Below are positions 50,219 through 58,161 of a DNA stretch of 64,000 nucleotides, one piece after another (within the stretch, counting starts at the first letter, position 1; every line of letters begins with the position of its first letter). The translations under genes and the position numbers were made by a program. The notes below the pieces were generated by a model. It ran no database searches and was not told the DNA's origin. It saw only the letters and a program-made list of their open reading frames with translations. The stretch comes from Micromonospora haikouensis (GTDB taxonomy: Bacteria > Actinomycetota > Actinomycetes > Mycobacteriales > Micromonosporaceae): NCBI RefSeq assembly GCF_900091595.1, contig NZ_FMCW01000014.1, positions 1-64,000 on the forward strand, in the 5' to 3' direction.

Positions 50219-50369
50219 AGCTTTTCCCGGTAGCAATTCCCACGGCCCCGCTCCGGCGGCGTACCGCCTGCCGGTCACACCGCCCACGACCCGGCGCGCG
50301 ACGCGGGGCCGCCCGGGGCGGTTGCTGCCCCGGGCGGCCCGGATGTGCGTACGGCGCGCGGCCAGCGGG

Positions 50370-51656
50370 TCAGTTGACCTGGATCCGCACCACGTCGATC
50401 GCCGGGGTCTGGTTGGCCCGCTCCATCATCGGGATACGGTGCGAACCGTCACCGGCCCAGACGGAGCACTGCGCCGTGCCGGCCTGCGGCAGGCCCGGCA
50501 CCTGGATGATGACGTCGTCCGGCTGCGAGCCGCCCCGGCCGTCCTCGGTGGCCACGAAGAACGCCGGCACGTCCTGCGGGTTCGGGGGCTGCCGGGTGCT
50601 GTTCAGCATCCGGCAGGCGGTGTGGAAGTGCCCCCGCACCAGGCCCTGCCCGTTGAGCAGGGAGCTCTCCAGGTAGTAGCCGCCCTGGCCCGCGGCGAGG
50701 AACCGGTCCCGGACCAGGTTGCGGGTGGTGACCCGCAGCTGGAACGCCTGGTTGCGCTGGACCTGGTTGGGGAACTGCGTGATCAGCAGCGACGGGTTGT
50801 TCGCCGCCGCGCCGACCTCGCCGAACGCGGTGCTGACGCACCGGTTGCCGTTCTGGAAGCCGTCGTGCGGCTGCAGCCGGCTGTTGCCGCAGTCCTTGGC
50901 GAGGACGCCGAGGCCGTTGCCGTTGTTGTTGCCGCCGTTGTTGCCGTTCTGGCCGCCGTTGTTGTTCCCGCCGTTCTGGCCACCGTTGTTGTTGCCACCG
51001 TTGTTGTTGCCGGCGTTGGGGTTGGCGCCGACCGCGAGCTGGCAGGTGGCGAGCTGTTCGAGGCCCTGCGGCCGCTGCGCCACCCGGCCGATGGCGGTCG
51101 CGATGCGGCTCAGGGTCGCCCGGCGCTTGTCGGCCAGCGGCCCGAGGATCGCGTTCTGGATGAACTGCCCTCCGTTGCGGCCCTCGGCGGCCAGCCGCTT
51201 GTTCGCCTCGTCGATCTGCGTCTTGAGCAGCTCGAGGTTGCGGTCCACCTCGGCCTTGGCTGCGGCCGGGACCTGGGGCAGCTTGCTGGCGACGTCGGGG
51301 CAGGCGATCGTCGAGCCCGCCGGGGCGGCGTTGGTGTTGGCGTTCGTGGCGGTGCCGCCGGCCTTGAGCGACTGGCACTCCGCGACCGACATCTGCCCGT
51401 CGCCCCAGTGGTTGCGCACCCACCGGCCGTTCTGCCAGGTCTGGGTCGTGCTGCTGCCGATGTTCGAGGTCGCGCCGGGGCTGGGCGCCACGCACGACGC
51501 CGCCGCGGCGCGGGTGGTCGTCCGCCGGTCCCCGGCGGACGAGATCTGGGTCACGGCGACGATTCCGCCGAAGACCGCAAGCGTGCCGACAACGGCCAGC
51601 AGTCGCTTGCTCCGTGCGTTACCGGATGACCGGCGCGCCCGTGGAGACCTGCGCAT
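50370..51656 (-). CDS. Secreted protein with Asn/Gly-rich central linker
   Basis: A 428-residue exported protein of unknown function. A basic start (MRRSPRARRSSGNARSKR) and one hydrophobic segment (LLAVVGTLAVFGGIVAVTQI) make a signal peptide or anchor. The middle has a helical region (about 115-205), then about 35 residues of almost only Asn and Gly with a few Gln, and a conserved C-terminal domain (about 250-428) with six or so Cys and segments HDGFQNGNRCVS, YYLESSLLNGQGLVRGHFHTACRML and SVWAGDGSHRIPMM. AGGAGAG precedes ATG 51656. The domain looks enzymatic or ligand binding but I do not recognise it. Confidence 0.75.
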   Translation of the reverse strand: MRRSPRARRSSGNARSKRLLAVVGTLAVFGGIVAVTQISSAGDRRTTTRAAAASCVAPSPGATSNIGSSTTQTWQNGRWVRNHWGDGQMSVAECQSLKAGGTATNANTNAAPAGSTIACPDVASKLPQVPAAAKAEVDRNLELLKTQIDEANKRLAAEGRNGGQFIQNAILGPLADKRRATLSRIATAIGRVAQRPQGLEQLATCQLAVGANPNAGNNNGGNNNGGQNGGNNNGGQNGNNGGNNNGNGLGVLAKDCGNSRLQPHDGFQNGNRCVSTAFGEVGAAANNPSLLITQFPNQVQRNQAFQLRVTTRNLVRDRFLAAGQGGYYLESSLLNGQGLVRGHFHTACRMLNSTRQPPNPQDVPAFFVATEDGRGGSQPDDVIIQVPGLPQAGTAQCSVWAGDGSHRIPMMERANQTPAIDVVRIQVN

Positions 51657-51931
51657 CGAATTGCTCTCCTTCTCGATCCGGTAGTTGACTCGTGACCCCG
51701 TCGGACCGATGAATTCGGGTGGGACGCCTCGGCGAGGATCACTGCGACGTTCCGGTCGCGTGTCGATGACCGACGATGCCCTTTCCTCATCGTCGTCGCG
51801 CCGGCCGGCGCGGCGGGGAGATCCGTGTCCATTCGGGCTGGAGTACGGACCCGCGACGGCCACGGTTCAACCCGGATACGGGAAATTTGCGGAGAGCCGG
51901 GAAGAGCTGGTCACCCCCGGTGGGCCGGCCC

Positions 51932-52825
51932 TCAGCCGGCGCAGAGGTGGTCGAAGGCGAAGCCGTCGCGCATCTCGTCGCGGCGCTCCCGCAGCCGGCG
52001 GATGTCCCGGTCCAACTCGTCGCGCGCCACCAGATCCGGGCCGGCCGCCTCGACGTCGCGCAGCCGCTCGCCGACCGCCACGGCCGCCAGGTCCTCGGCG
52101 AGACGGCCGGCGTCCACGCCGCAGGAGAAGCGCTGCTGGACGACCTGCACCCGTTCCACCAGGCAGCGGCCGGGACGCACCTCCACCCAGCTCCAGCCCT
52201 CCACCGGGCCGTCGGTCCAGCGCATGTGCAGGCCCCGCACGATCGGGTCGACCAGCCGGCGGGACACGTACGCCTCCACGGCCGCCGCGCGGGCGAGGGC
52301 GCCGAGGTCGTTGACGTGGCCGCTGCGCCCGTCCGGCAGCCGGCCGACGATCTCCCGGAACTCCACGGGCATCACCTCCGCCGGGTCGTCCTGCCCCGGC
52401 GGAGGCGCGACGGCGTCGGCGTAGGCGCGCGCGTCGATGACGTACTCCACGATGCGGCGGCCGTGGTCGGCGGCGCGCAACGTGGGCGAGACGATCCGCA
52501 GCACCGGCAGGCCGACGGCCGCGCAGACCGCGTTCTTCATCCGCTCGGCGCGCTGCGCGGCGGAGCCGGCCGGGGCCGGCGGGCCGATCTCGACGGCGAA
52601 CAGCGGACGGCCGTTGTCGCCGGCACACACCACGTGGTCGAAGCCCTCCCGGCCGGCCGAGTTCCACTGGTGGCCCGTGACGCCCGGCGGACGGCCGTGC
52701 ACCAGCTCCCCCAGCCGGCGGGGGCCGAACACGACCTGACCGGCGCGGGTGAGGACCGGGGCCCGCCCGGTCGACGCCGCGACCGGGCGCAGCAGGGAGC
52801 CGTGATCACTACCGGTGCGCGTCAT
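51932..52825 (-). CDS. DUF2726-like protein
   Basis: A 297-residue cytoplasmic protein. Residues about 22-120 (VLTRAGQVVFGPRRLGELVHG, GREGFDHVVCAGDNGRPLFAVEIG, RMKNAVCAAVGLPVLRIVS) have the DUF2726/restriction-nuclease-like layout D...E-x-D/G followed by Lys, where an Asp-Glu-Lys set may form a PD-(D/E)XK active site: Asp in FDHVV, Glu in AVEIG, and K in MKNA. The rest is helical. It stands alone between a secreted protein gene and the DICT gene on the opposite strand (gap 191 nt). Function unknown; nuclease activity is only a possibility. Confidence 0.7.
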   Translation of the reverse strand: MTRTGSDHGSLLRPVAASTGRAPVLTRAGQVVFGPRRLGELVHGRPPGVTGHQWNSAGREGFDHVVCAGDNGRPLFAVEIGPPAPAGSAAQRAERMKNAVCAAVGLPVLRIVSPTLRAADHGRRIVEYVIDARAYADAVAPPPGQDDPAEVMPVEFREIVGRLPDGRSGHVNDLGALARAAAVEAYVSRRLVDPIVRGLHMRWTDGPVEGWSWVEVRPGRCLVERVQVVQQRFSCGVDAGRLAEDLAAVAVGERLRDVEAAGPDLVARDELDRDIRRLRERRDEMRDGFAFDHLCAG

Positions 52826-53016
52826 CCGCCTGTTCCGTCCGTCGGGCCGTCGACGGCCGAGTCTAGGCCGCCGAGCGCGACGCCCACCTCGCCGGTGCGG
52901 CCCGCGCGGGGTCACCGGTCCGGGCCACCGCGGGCCCGGCGGAGACGCTTGCGCCCCGCCGGTCCGCCCGGGGCCCGACGGATGCGACCGGAGATCCGAT
53001 TCTCTAGGCTCAGCGC

Positions 53017-54141
53017 GTGCTGCACAGTGGACGGGCTCCGGAACTTCTGACCAAGCGCAGCCTCGTCGCTGTCTCCCACGCCATCGAGAGCGCCGCCCTG
53101 GCCACCGCCGAGGACGGCCCGCTCGTGGTGATCGCGCTCTTCCAGCGGATGCCCTATTTCGACCGCGAGCGGGCCGTCTACGAGCGGATCGCGGCCACGG
53201 CGGCGGCGACCGTGGTGGGCGTGGTCGGGCAGCGCCCGGAGGCGCTGCCGGCCGGCGCGTGCGGCGTGACCCTGGACGAGACCGAGGACCTCGCCCGGGA
53301 GTGGAGCGTGGTCGCGCTGACCCCCCGGTTCGGCGCGGCCCTGGTCGCCCACGACCGGGCGGAGGTCGAGCAGGCGACCACGCTGGAGTCGGGTCGGCTC
53401 TTCGACGGGCGGTGGGGGTTCCGCCGCGACGAGGCGCTGCACGAGGTCGTCCGGCTGCGCGACCGGCTCGCCGACCGGCTCCCCGGCGCGGTCCGGCTCG
53501 CCGTGGAGGAGACCCTGGCCCGGGTCCGGGACCTGCCCGCCACACCCGGCGAGGCGCGGGGCGAGGCGGCGTTGCGGCTGATGTTCTCCCGCGCCGAACG
53601 GGCCGCCCGGGCGCACCGGCCGGGCGGGCGCGACCGCGGCACGGCCCTGGCGGAACCGGCCCCGCTGCTGGACGAGCCGGGGATGCGCCGGTGGGCAGGA
53701 GCGGACGGGGTCACCGCCTCGGGCACGCTGCCGGTGGCGCTGGTCGGCGTGCGCGTGGACGAGCCGGCGGGCGCGCCGGAGCGCTTCGGCCGCCGCAGCG
53801 CCGCCCGGGAGGCGCAGGCGGTGATCGGGGCGGTGACCGCGCCGCTGCGCCCCGTGGACCGGGCGGTGCGCCTGTCCGACCAGGAGTACCTGCTGATCCT
53901 GCCGGCGCTGACCGAGGAGCAGGCGGTGGCGGTCGCCGGTCAGGTGCACGAGGCGGTCGCCGGCCTGGCCCGGTCGTACCCGTTCGTGGCCTTCGCGGTG
54001 CACGCCGCGGTCACCGTGACCAGCCGCCGGCCGTTGCCCGTGGGCGACGTCCGACACGCCGTCGGGTGGGCCGCCCGGGAGGGGGTGCCCGTCGCCCGGC
54101 TGGCCCCCGAGTCGGCCGAGGTGCCCGTCGGGCAGCCGTAG
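53017..54141 (+). CDS. DICT sensory domain protein with degenerate GGDEF-like domain
   Basis: A 374-residue protein. Residues 8-150 fit the DICT domain (LTKRSLVAVSHAIESAAL, VVIALFQRMPYFDRERAVYERIAA), a sensory module found with cyclic-di-GMP enzymes. The C-terminal part (about 235-370) has the secondary-structure pattern of a GGDEF domain, but the signature is replaced by LSDQEYLLILP, so it should not make c-di-GMP. TAGGCT lies 6 nt before GTG 53017, suggesting a leaderless transcript. It may be a light or stress sensor lacking catalysis; no partner is adjacent. Confidence 0.8.
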   Translation: MLHSGRAPELLTKRSLVAVSHAIESAALATAEDGPLVVIALFQRMPYFDRERAVYERIAATAAATVVGVVGQRPEALPAGACGVTLDETEDLAREWSVVALTPRFGAALVAHDRAEVEQATTLESGRLFDGRWGFRRDEALHEVVRLRDRLADRLPGAVRLAVEETLARVRDLPATPGEARGEAALRLMFSRAERAARAHRPGGRDRGTALAEPAPLLDEPGMRRWAGADGVTASGTLPVALVGVRVDEPAGAPERFGRRSAAREAQAVIGAVTAPLRPVDRAVRLSDQEYLLILPALTEEQAVAVAGQVHEAVAGLARSYPFVAFAVHAAVTVTSRRPLPVGDVRHAVGWAAREGVPVARLAPESAEVPVGQP

Positions 54142-54164
54142 GCGCGGCGGGACGGGGCCGGCGG

Positions 54165-54863
54165 TCAGGCCACCGGGGTGACCTGGCCGTCGGCGAGCTC
54201 GACGAGCGCGTCGTCGTCGACGTCGTACGCGATGGTGTTGACGACGCGGACGACGCCGCCGACCTGCGCGGCGAGCCGGCCGGCGAGGTCGACCGCGCTG
54301 CGCCGGTCCAGCCGCCCGTCCAGGGTGACCTCGCCGTCGCGCACCCGCACGGTCACCAGTCCGTCCCGCACGGCGAGGACCCGCCGCAGGACCTCCCGCA
54401 CCACCTCCTCACGGATCTCGGCGTCGGTGCGCAGGTGCACCCGCAGCAGGTCGCCACGGGTGACGATGCCGACCAGCCGGCCGAGGTCGTCCAGGACGGG
54501 CAGCCGCCGGACCGCGTCCCGGTCCAACTGCCGCGCCGCGGCCGGCAGGGACGCCTGCGGGTACGTCGTCACCGCCGGCGCGGTCATCAGGTCCCCGGCG
54601 ACCAGGGCGGCGGCCTTCTCCCGGGCCGCCCGGCGCCGCCGGCCCTCGAAGACCCGCCGCTCGTCGGGGTGCCCGACCCGTTCGATCCGGTGCAGCAGAT
54701 CCGTCTCGGAGACCACGCCCAGCACCCGGCGGAACCCGTCGACCACTGGCACGCCGCTGATGCCCCGGCGGACGAGCACGTCCACGATCTGCCGGTACGG
54801 GGTCTCCTCCCCCACCGTCACGACGTCCTTGGTCATCACGTCGCCCACCTGCCAGGTCCTCAT
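54165..54863 (-). CDS. CBS-pair and BON domain protein
   Basis: A 232-residue protein. Two CBS motifs (about 5-60 and 90-150: VGDVMTKDVVTVGEETPYRQIVDVL, SGVPVVD, AGDLMTAPAVTTYPQASLPAAAR, VRRLPVLDDLGRLVGIVTRGDLL) bind adenosyl ligands. The last 70 residues are a BON domain (VVREVLRRVLAVRDGLVTVRVRDGEVTLDGRLDRRSAVDLAGRLAAQVGGVVRVVN), a lipid- or membrane-binding module. Such CBS-BON proteins are linked to dormancy or stress responses in mycobacteria. Converges on the DICT gene with a 23-nt gap. Confidence 0.9.
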   Translation of the reverse strand: MRTWQVGDVMTKDVVTVGEETPYRQIVDVLVRRGISGVPVVDGFRRVLGVVSETDLLHRIERVGHPDERRVFEGRRRRAAREKAAALVAGDLMTAPAVTTYPQASLPAAARQLDRDAVRRLPVLDDLGRLVGIVTRGDLLRVHLRTDAEIREEVVREVLRRVLAVRDGLVTVRVRDGEVTLDGRLDRRSAVDLAGRLAAQVGGVVRVVNTIAYDVDDDALVELADGQVTPVA

Positions 54864-55088
54864 CGCGACCTCCCTGCCGCCGTCGTCACGCCCGACGCTA
54901 CGGGCGTGCGAGGGCCGCCGGCAGAGGCCCTGGGCCGGTGCCGGGACGGCCGACGGACCGGGTGGACCGGGGTCGAAGGTCCCGGCCCGAAGCGGACCCA
55001 TCGGCCCTGACGGCCCCCCTGGTGCCGGATGTCCAATGGAACTGCCACCGGGAAGCGCGGTGCGAGGACAGGAAGGGACGTGGACACC

Positions 55089-55655
55089 ATGACCGCGACG
55101 ATCGAGCGGACCACCGCCAGGACCACCGCGCCGGCGGCCGAGACCACCAGGACGACCGAGACCACCCGGGAGCGGGCCACCCGGTACGTCCTCGGCGGCA
55201 TCCGCCTCGCGCTGGGTTGGACCTTCCTCTGGGCCTTCCTCGACAAGATGTTCGGCCTCGGTCACGAGACCGCCGCGAAGAACGCCTGGATCAACGGCGG
55301 CAGCCCCGCCAAGGGCTTCCTGAGCTTCGGCGCGGCCGGCCCGTTCAAGGGGTTCTACAACGGGATCGCCGGCGCCGCCTGGGCGGACTGGATGTTCATG
55401 GTCGGCCTGGCCGCGATCGGCGTGGCCCTGCTGCTGGGCGTCGGCACGCGGATCGCCGCCACCGCCGGCGGCCTGCTCCTGGTGATGATGTGGACGGCCG
55501 TCCTGCCCCCCGAGAACAACCCCTTCATGGACGACCACCTCATCTACGCCGCGGTGCTGGCGGTCCTCGCCCTGGTCGGCGCGGGCGACACCCTCGGCCT
55601 CGGGCGGACCTGGAAGCGGCTGGCCATCGTCCAGCGGTTCCCCTGGCTGAGGTGA
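55089..55655 (+). CDS. DoxX-like membrane protein
   Basis: A 188-residue membrane protein. A Thr/Arg-rich hydrophilic N-terminus (about 1-32) precedes four helices (GGIRLALGWTFLWAFLDKMF, WMFMVGLAAIGVALLLGVG, AATAGGLLLVMMWTAVL, YAAVLAVLALVGAGDTLGL), a DoxX-related topology with the motif FLDKMFGLGHET. ATG 55089 follows GGAAGGG at 11 nt; the alternative GTG at 55080 is too close to it. Function unknown; perhaps a redox complex subunit. Confidence 0.8.
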   Translation: MTATIERTTARTTAPAAETTRTTETTRERATRYVLGGIRLALGWTFLWAFLDKMFGLGHETAAKNAWINGGSPAKGFLSFGAAGPFKGFYNGIAGAAWADWMFMVGLAAIGVALLLGVGTRIAATAGGLLLVMMWTAVLPPENNPFMDDHLIYAAVLAVLALVGAGDTLGLGRTWKRLAIVQRFPWLR

Positions 55656-55666
55656 ACGGCAGACAG

Positions 55667-55715
55667 CACGTGCCGGCGGGCGTCACCTTCCGAAGGTGAC
55701 GCCCGCCGGCACGTG
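55667..55715. terminator. Very long perfect palindrome/terminator
   Basis: Arms of 24 bp (55667-55690 and 55692-55715), beginning CACGTGCCGGCGGGCG, are perfect reverse complements around a single C. It lies 11 nt after the stop of the DoxX-like gene. Such a long perfect inverted repeat is more than a terminator needs. Confidence 0.8.
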
Positions 55716-55742
55716 TGCCTCCGGGCCACCGCCCGCCCGCTC

Positions 55743-55791
55743 CGTCGCGGCGGGCGGGCCCGCTTCGTTTCGTCGCGGCGGGCGGGCCCGC
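55743..55791. repeat. Short direct repeat
   Basis: The 21-bp unit beginning CGTCGCGGCGGGCGGGCCC occurs at 55743-55763 and again at 55771-55791, 28 bp apart, upstream of the FKBP gene. Its role is unknown. Confidence 0.7.
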
Positions 55792-55890
55792 CGGGCGCCG
55801 GCCGAGGGACCGATGGAGATCGGCGGATCACGATCCGGCAGGATCGACGACGACCGCAGTGGACGCACCACCGAGCAGGAGGCGTACGGC

Positions 55891-56259
55891 ATGGACAAGC
55901 CTGAAATCGGCCCGATCGAGGGCGCGCCGCCCGCCGATCTCGTCATCGAGGACATCGTCGTCGGCGACGGCCCCGAGGCCCAGCGGGGCCAGCGGGCCAC
56001 CGTGCACTACGTGGGCGTGGCCCACTCGACGGGTCGGGAGTTCGACGCGTCGTGGAACCGGGGCGACGCGTTCGAGTTCCCGCTCGGCGGCGGGCGGGTC
56101 ATCGCCGGCTGGGACCAGGGCGTCGTCGGCATGCGGGTCGACGGCCGGCGCAAGCTGACCATCCCGCCGCACCTCGGGTACGGCAACCAGGGCGCCGGCG
56201 GCGTGATCGCGCCGGGCGAGACGCTCGTCTTCGTCGTGGACCTGCTCGGCGTGCGCTGA
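55891..56259 (+). CDS. FKBP-type peptidyl-prolyl cis-trans isomerase
   Basis: A 122-residue single-domain cytoplasmic isomerase. Conserved segments are RATVHYVG, EFDASWNRGDAFEFPLG, RVIAGWDQGVVGMRVDGRRKLTIPPHLGYG and LVFVVDLL; the aromatic and Asp residues of the FK506 pocket are present. ATG 55891 has AGGAGG about 8 nt upstream. The next gene (STAS) is convergent across a perfect palindrome at 56270-56283. Confidence 0.95.
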   Translation: MDKPEIGPIEGAPPADLVIEDIVVGDGPEAQRGQRATVHYVGVAHSTGREFDASWNRGDAFEFPLGGGRVIAGWDQGVVGMRVDGRRKLTIPPHLGYGNQGAGGVIAPGETLVFVVDLLGVR

Positions 56260-56269
56260 CCCGTCAGCT

Positions 56270-56283
56270 CCCCCGGCCGGGGG
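56270..56283. terminator. Palindrome between convergent genes
   Basis: CCCCCGG/CCGGGGG, a perfect 14-bp palindrome with no unpaired centre, sits between the convergent FKBP and STAS genes. Confidence 0.5.
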
Positions 56284-56350
56284 CGTCGGCATCCGCCGGC
56301 GGCCCCGACCGGGCAACGGCGGGGCAGGAGCGAGCCGACGGCCCGGCGGG

Positions 56351-56788
56351 TCAGGCGGCCGACACCAGCGGCGCGGACGCGCTGCCCCGCTCGGCGGCGA
56401 GCGGGACCAGCAGCCCCGGTGGCAACGCCAGCGGCGCGGGCGCAGCCGGGACGGGGGCGGCGGTGGCGCCCGCCCGGACCGGGATGACCCGGTCCAGGCC
56501 GGTCACGTGCAGCACCCGGGCCACCATCGGGGCCGGGTCGACGAGCACCAGCTCGCCGCCCCGCGCGCGGGCCCGGCGGTGCGCGGCGACCAGCGCCCGC
56601 ACGCCGGCGGCGGAGAGCAGCCGGACGCCGGAGAGGTCGAGCCGCAGCAGCGGCCGGACGGGGGCGGCCCAGAGCGCGGAGCGCAGCACGCCGACCGTGG
56701 CGATGTCGACCTCGCCGGTCGCCCTCATCTCCACCACGTCGTCACCCACGTCGACCTGCACGTGGAACCGATCGCTGCGCTGCTCCAT
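56351..56788 (-). CDS. STAS domain anti-sigma factor antagonist
   Basis: A 145-residue protein of the SpoIIAA/RsbV class. The STAS domain (about 8-105) contains VEMRATGEVDIATVGVLRSAL and LDLSGVRLLSAAGVRALVAA, with Ser in the position usually phosphorylated by an anti-sigma kinase (D-L-S-x-V-x-x-L-S-A-A-G). A 35-residue Ala/Pro-rich tail follows. ATG 56788 is preferred. No anti-sigma kinase or sigma factor is adjacent, so the partner lies elsewhere. Confidence 0.92.
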   Translation of the reverse strand: MEQRSDRFHVQVDVGDDVVEMRATGEVDIATVGVLRSALWAAPVRPLLRLDLSGVRLLSAAGVRALVAAHRRARARGGELVLVDPAPMVARVLHVTGLDRVIPVRAGATAAPVPAAPAPLALPPGLLVPLAAERGSASAPLVSAA

Positions 56789-56977
56789 GACCACGAATCT
56801 AGCCCCACCCACCGACATTTCCGCCCTGCCCGGGAGTGACTCCGGGTACACCCAGGGTCTGACCCTGAGCCGCCCCGGATCCTCCCCTGGCAGGAGGCCG
56901 GGGGCGCTGCGCGGGACCGCTCGACACGCCGCCGGACGACGCGCCCCGGCCGCCGGTGCCGGGGTGAGAATGGGCCG

Positions 56978-57997
56978 ATGGTGGTACCCCGCCCCCGCGC
57001 GCCCCGGCCCATCCGTCCCGTCCGCGAGCCGGCCACCGTGCCGCCCCCGCTGACCGGGCCGTGGGCGCCCGACGACCGTCGGCTCGACGAGGTGGAGCTG
57101 CTGCCGCTGCCCGACGGCGCGCACGGTCCCGAGGACGTCGTGGTCGACCCGGCCGGCCGGGTGGTCAGCGGGGACGAGGACGGTCGGCTCTGGTGGTGGG
57201 CGGCCGACGCGCCGGCGGGCACCCCGGCGCGGCTGCTGGCGGAGACCGGGGGCCGGCCGCTCGGCATCGAACTCGACCCGCGCGACGGCAGCCTGGTCGT
57301 CTGCGACGCGTACCGGGGGTTGCTGCGGGTCACCCCCGACGGGGCGGTACGCGAGCTGACCGGCACCGCACCGCCGGTGCACCTGGCCAACAACGCCGCC
57401 GTGGCCCGCGACGGCACGATCTACTTCACCGACAGCTCGGACCGCTTCCCCCTGTCGCACTGGAAGCACGACCTGCTGGAGCACCGGCCCAACGGGCGGG
57501 TGCTCGCCTACGATCCGGGCACCGGGCGGACGGACGTGGTGACCGCCGGGCTCTACTTCCCCAACGGGATCGCGGTCACCCCCGACGAGTCCGCGCTGAT
57601 CCTGGTGGAGACGACCACCCACCGGCTGCTCCGGGTCGACCTGCCCGGCGGGGCGGCCACCGTGCTGGCGGACCTGCCGGCGTATCCGGACAACCTCTGC
57701 GGGGTCGGCGACGGGACGTACTGGATCGCCCTGCCCAGCCCCCGGCTGCCGGTGGTGGAGCGGCTGCTGCCGCACCCGCGGCTGCGGCAGCTGGTCGCGC
57801 TGCTGCCCGACGCGGTCCGGCCGCAGCCGCGCCGCTACGGGCTGGTCGCGCTGGTCGACGGCGCGGGCGCGGTGCTGCGGACCCTGCACGGCCCGCGCGG
57901 CGCCTACTGGATGATCACCGGGGTACGCCAGCACGGCGACCGGCTCTGGCTGGGCTCCCTGGTCGGCACCGGCGTTGCCCGGGTGCCGCTCGGCTGA
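56978..57997 (+). CDS. SMP-30/strictosidine synthase-like beta-propeller protein
   Basis: A 339-residue beta-propeller. Signature segments GPEDVVVDPAGRVVSGDEDGRLW, RPLGIELDPRDGSLVVCDAYRGL, LANNAAVARDGTIYFTDSS, YFPNGIAVTPDESALILVETTTHRLLRV and GSLVGTGVARVPL fit the strictosidine synthase/SMP-30 group, which share a metal-dependent lactonase or hydrolase centre. Asn/Asp ligands lie in LANNAAV and FPNGIAV. ATG 56978 lacks a ribosome-binding site; GAGAAT 6 nt upstream may be a -10 of a leaderless transcript. Substrate unknown. Confidence 0.88.
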   Translation: MVVPRPRAPRPIRPVREPATVPPPLTGPWAPDDRRLDEVELLPLPDGAHGPEDVVVDPAGRVVSGDEDGRLWWWAADAPAGTPARLLAETGGRPLGIELDPRDGSLVVCDAYRGLLRVTPDGAVRELTGTAPPVHLANNAAVARDGTIYFTDSSDRFPLSHWKHDLLEHRPNGRVLAYDPGTGRTDVVTAGLYFPNGIAVTPDESALILVETTTHRLLRVDLPGGAATVLADLPAYPDNLCGVGDGTYWIALPSPRLPVVERLLPHPRLRQLVALLPDAVRPQPRRYGLVALVDGAGAVLRTLHGPRGAYWMITGVRQHGDRLWLGSLVGTGVARVPLG

Positions 57998-58161
57998 AGC
58001 CAGGGCCGGCCGCGCCCGGCGCGTGCCCCGTCCGGCGCGGCGCGTGCCCGGAGCGGCCGACACGCCACGTGTCGGGCGACGTCCCCCGTTCCGCGCTCGC
58101 GACAGGGGCCGGCCCGCCACCGTGCGGTGACGGGCCGACCCGCGGCCGTTCCTCCCGATGG

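Noticed and set aside
58057..58075. CCGACACG-CCA-CGTGTCGG as a terminator between convergent genes
   Set aside because: Only 8 bp and within a longer GC-rich gap; possible but not distinctive enough to list as a feature.
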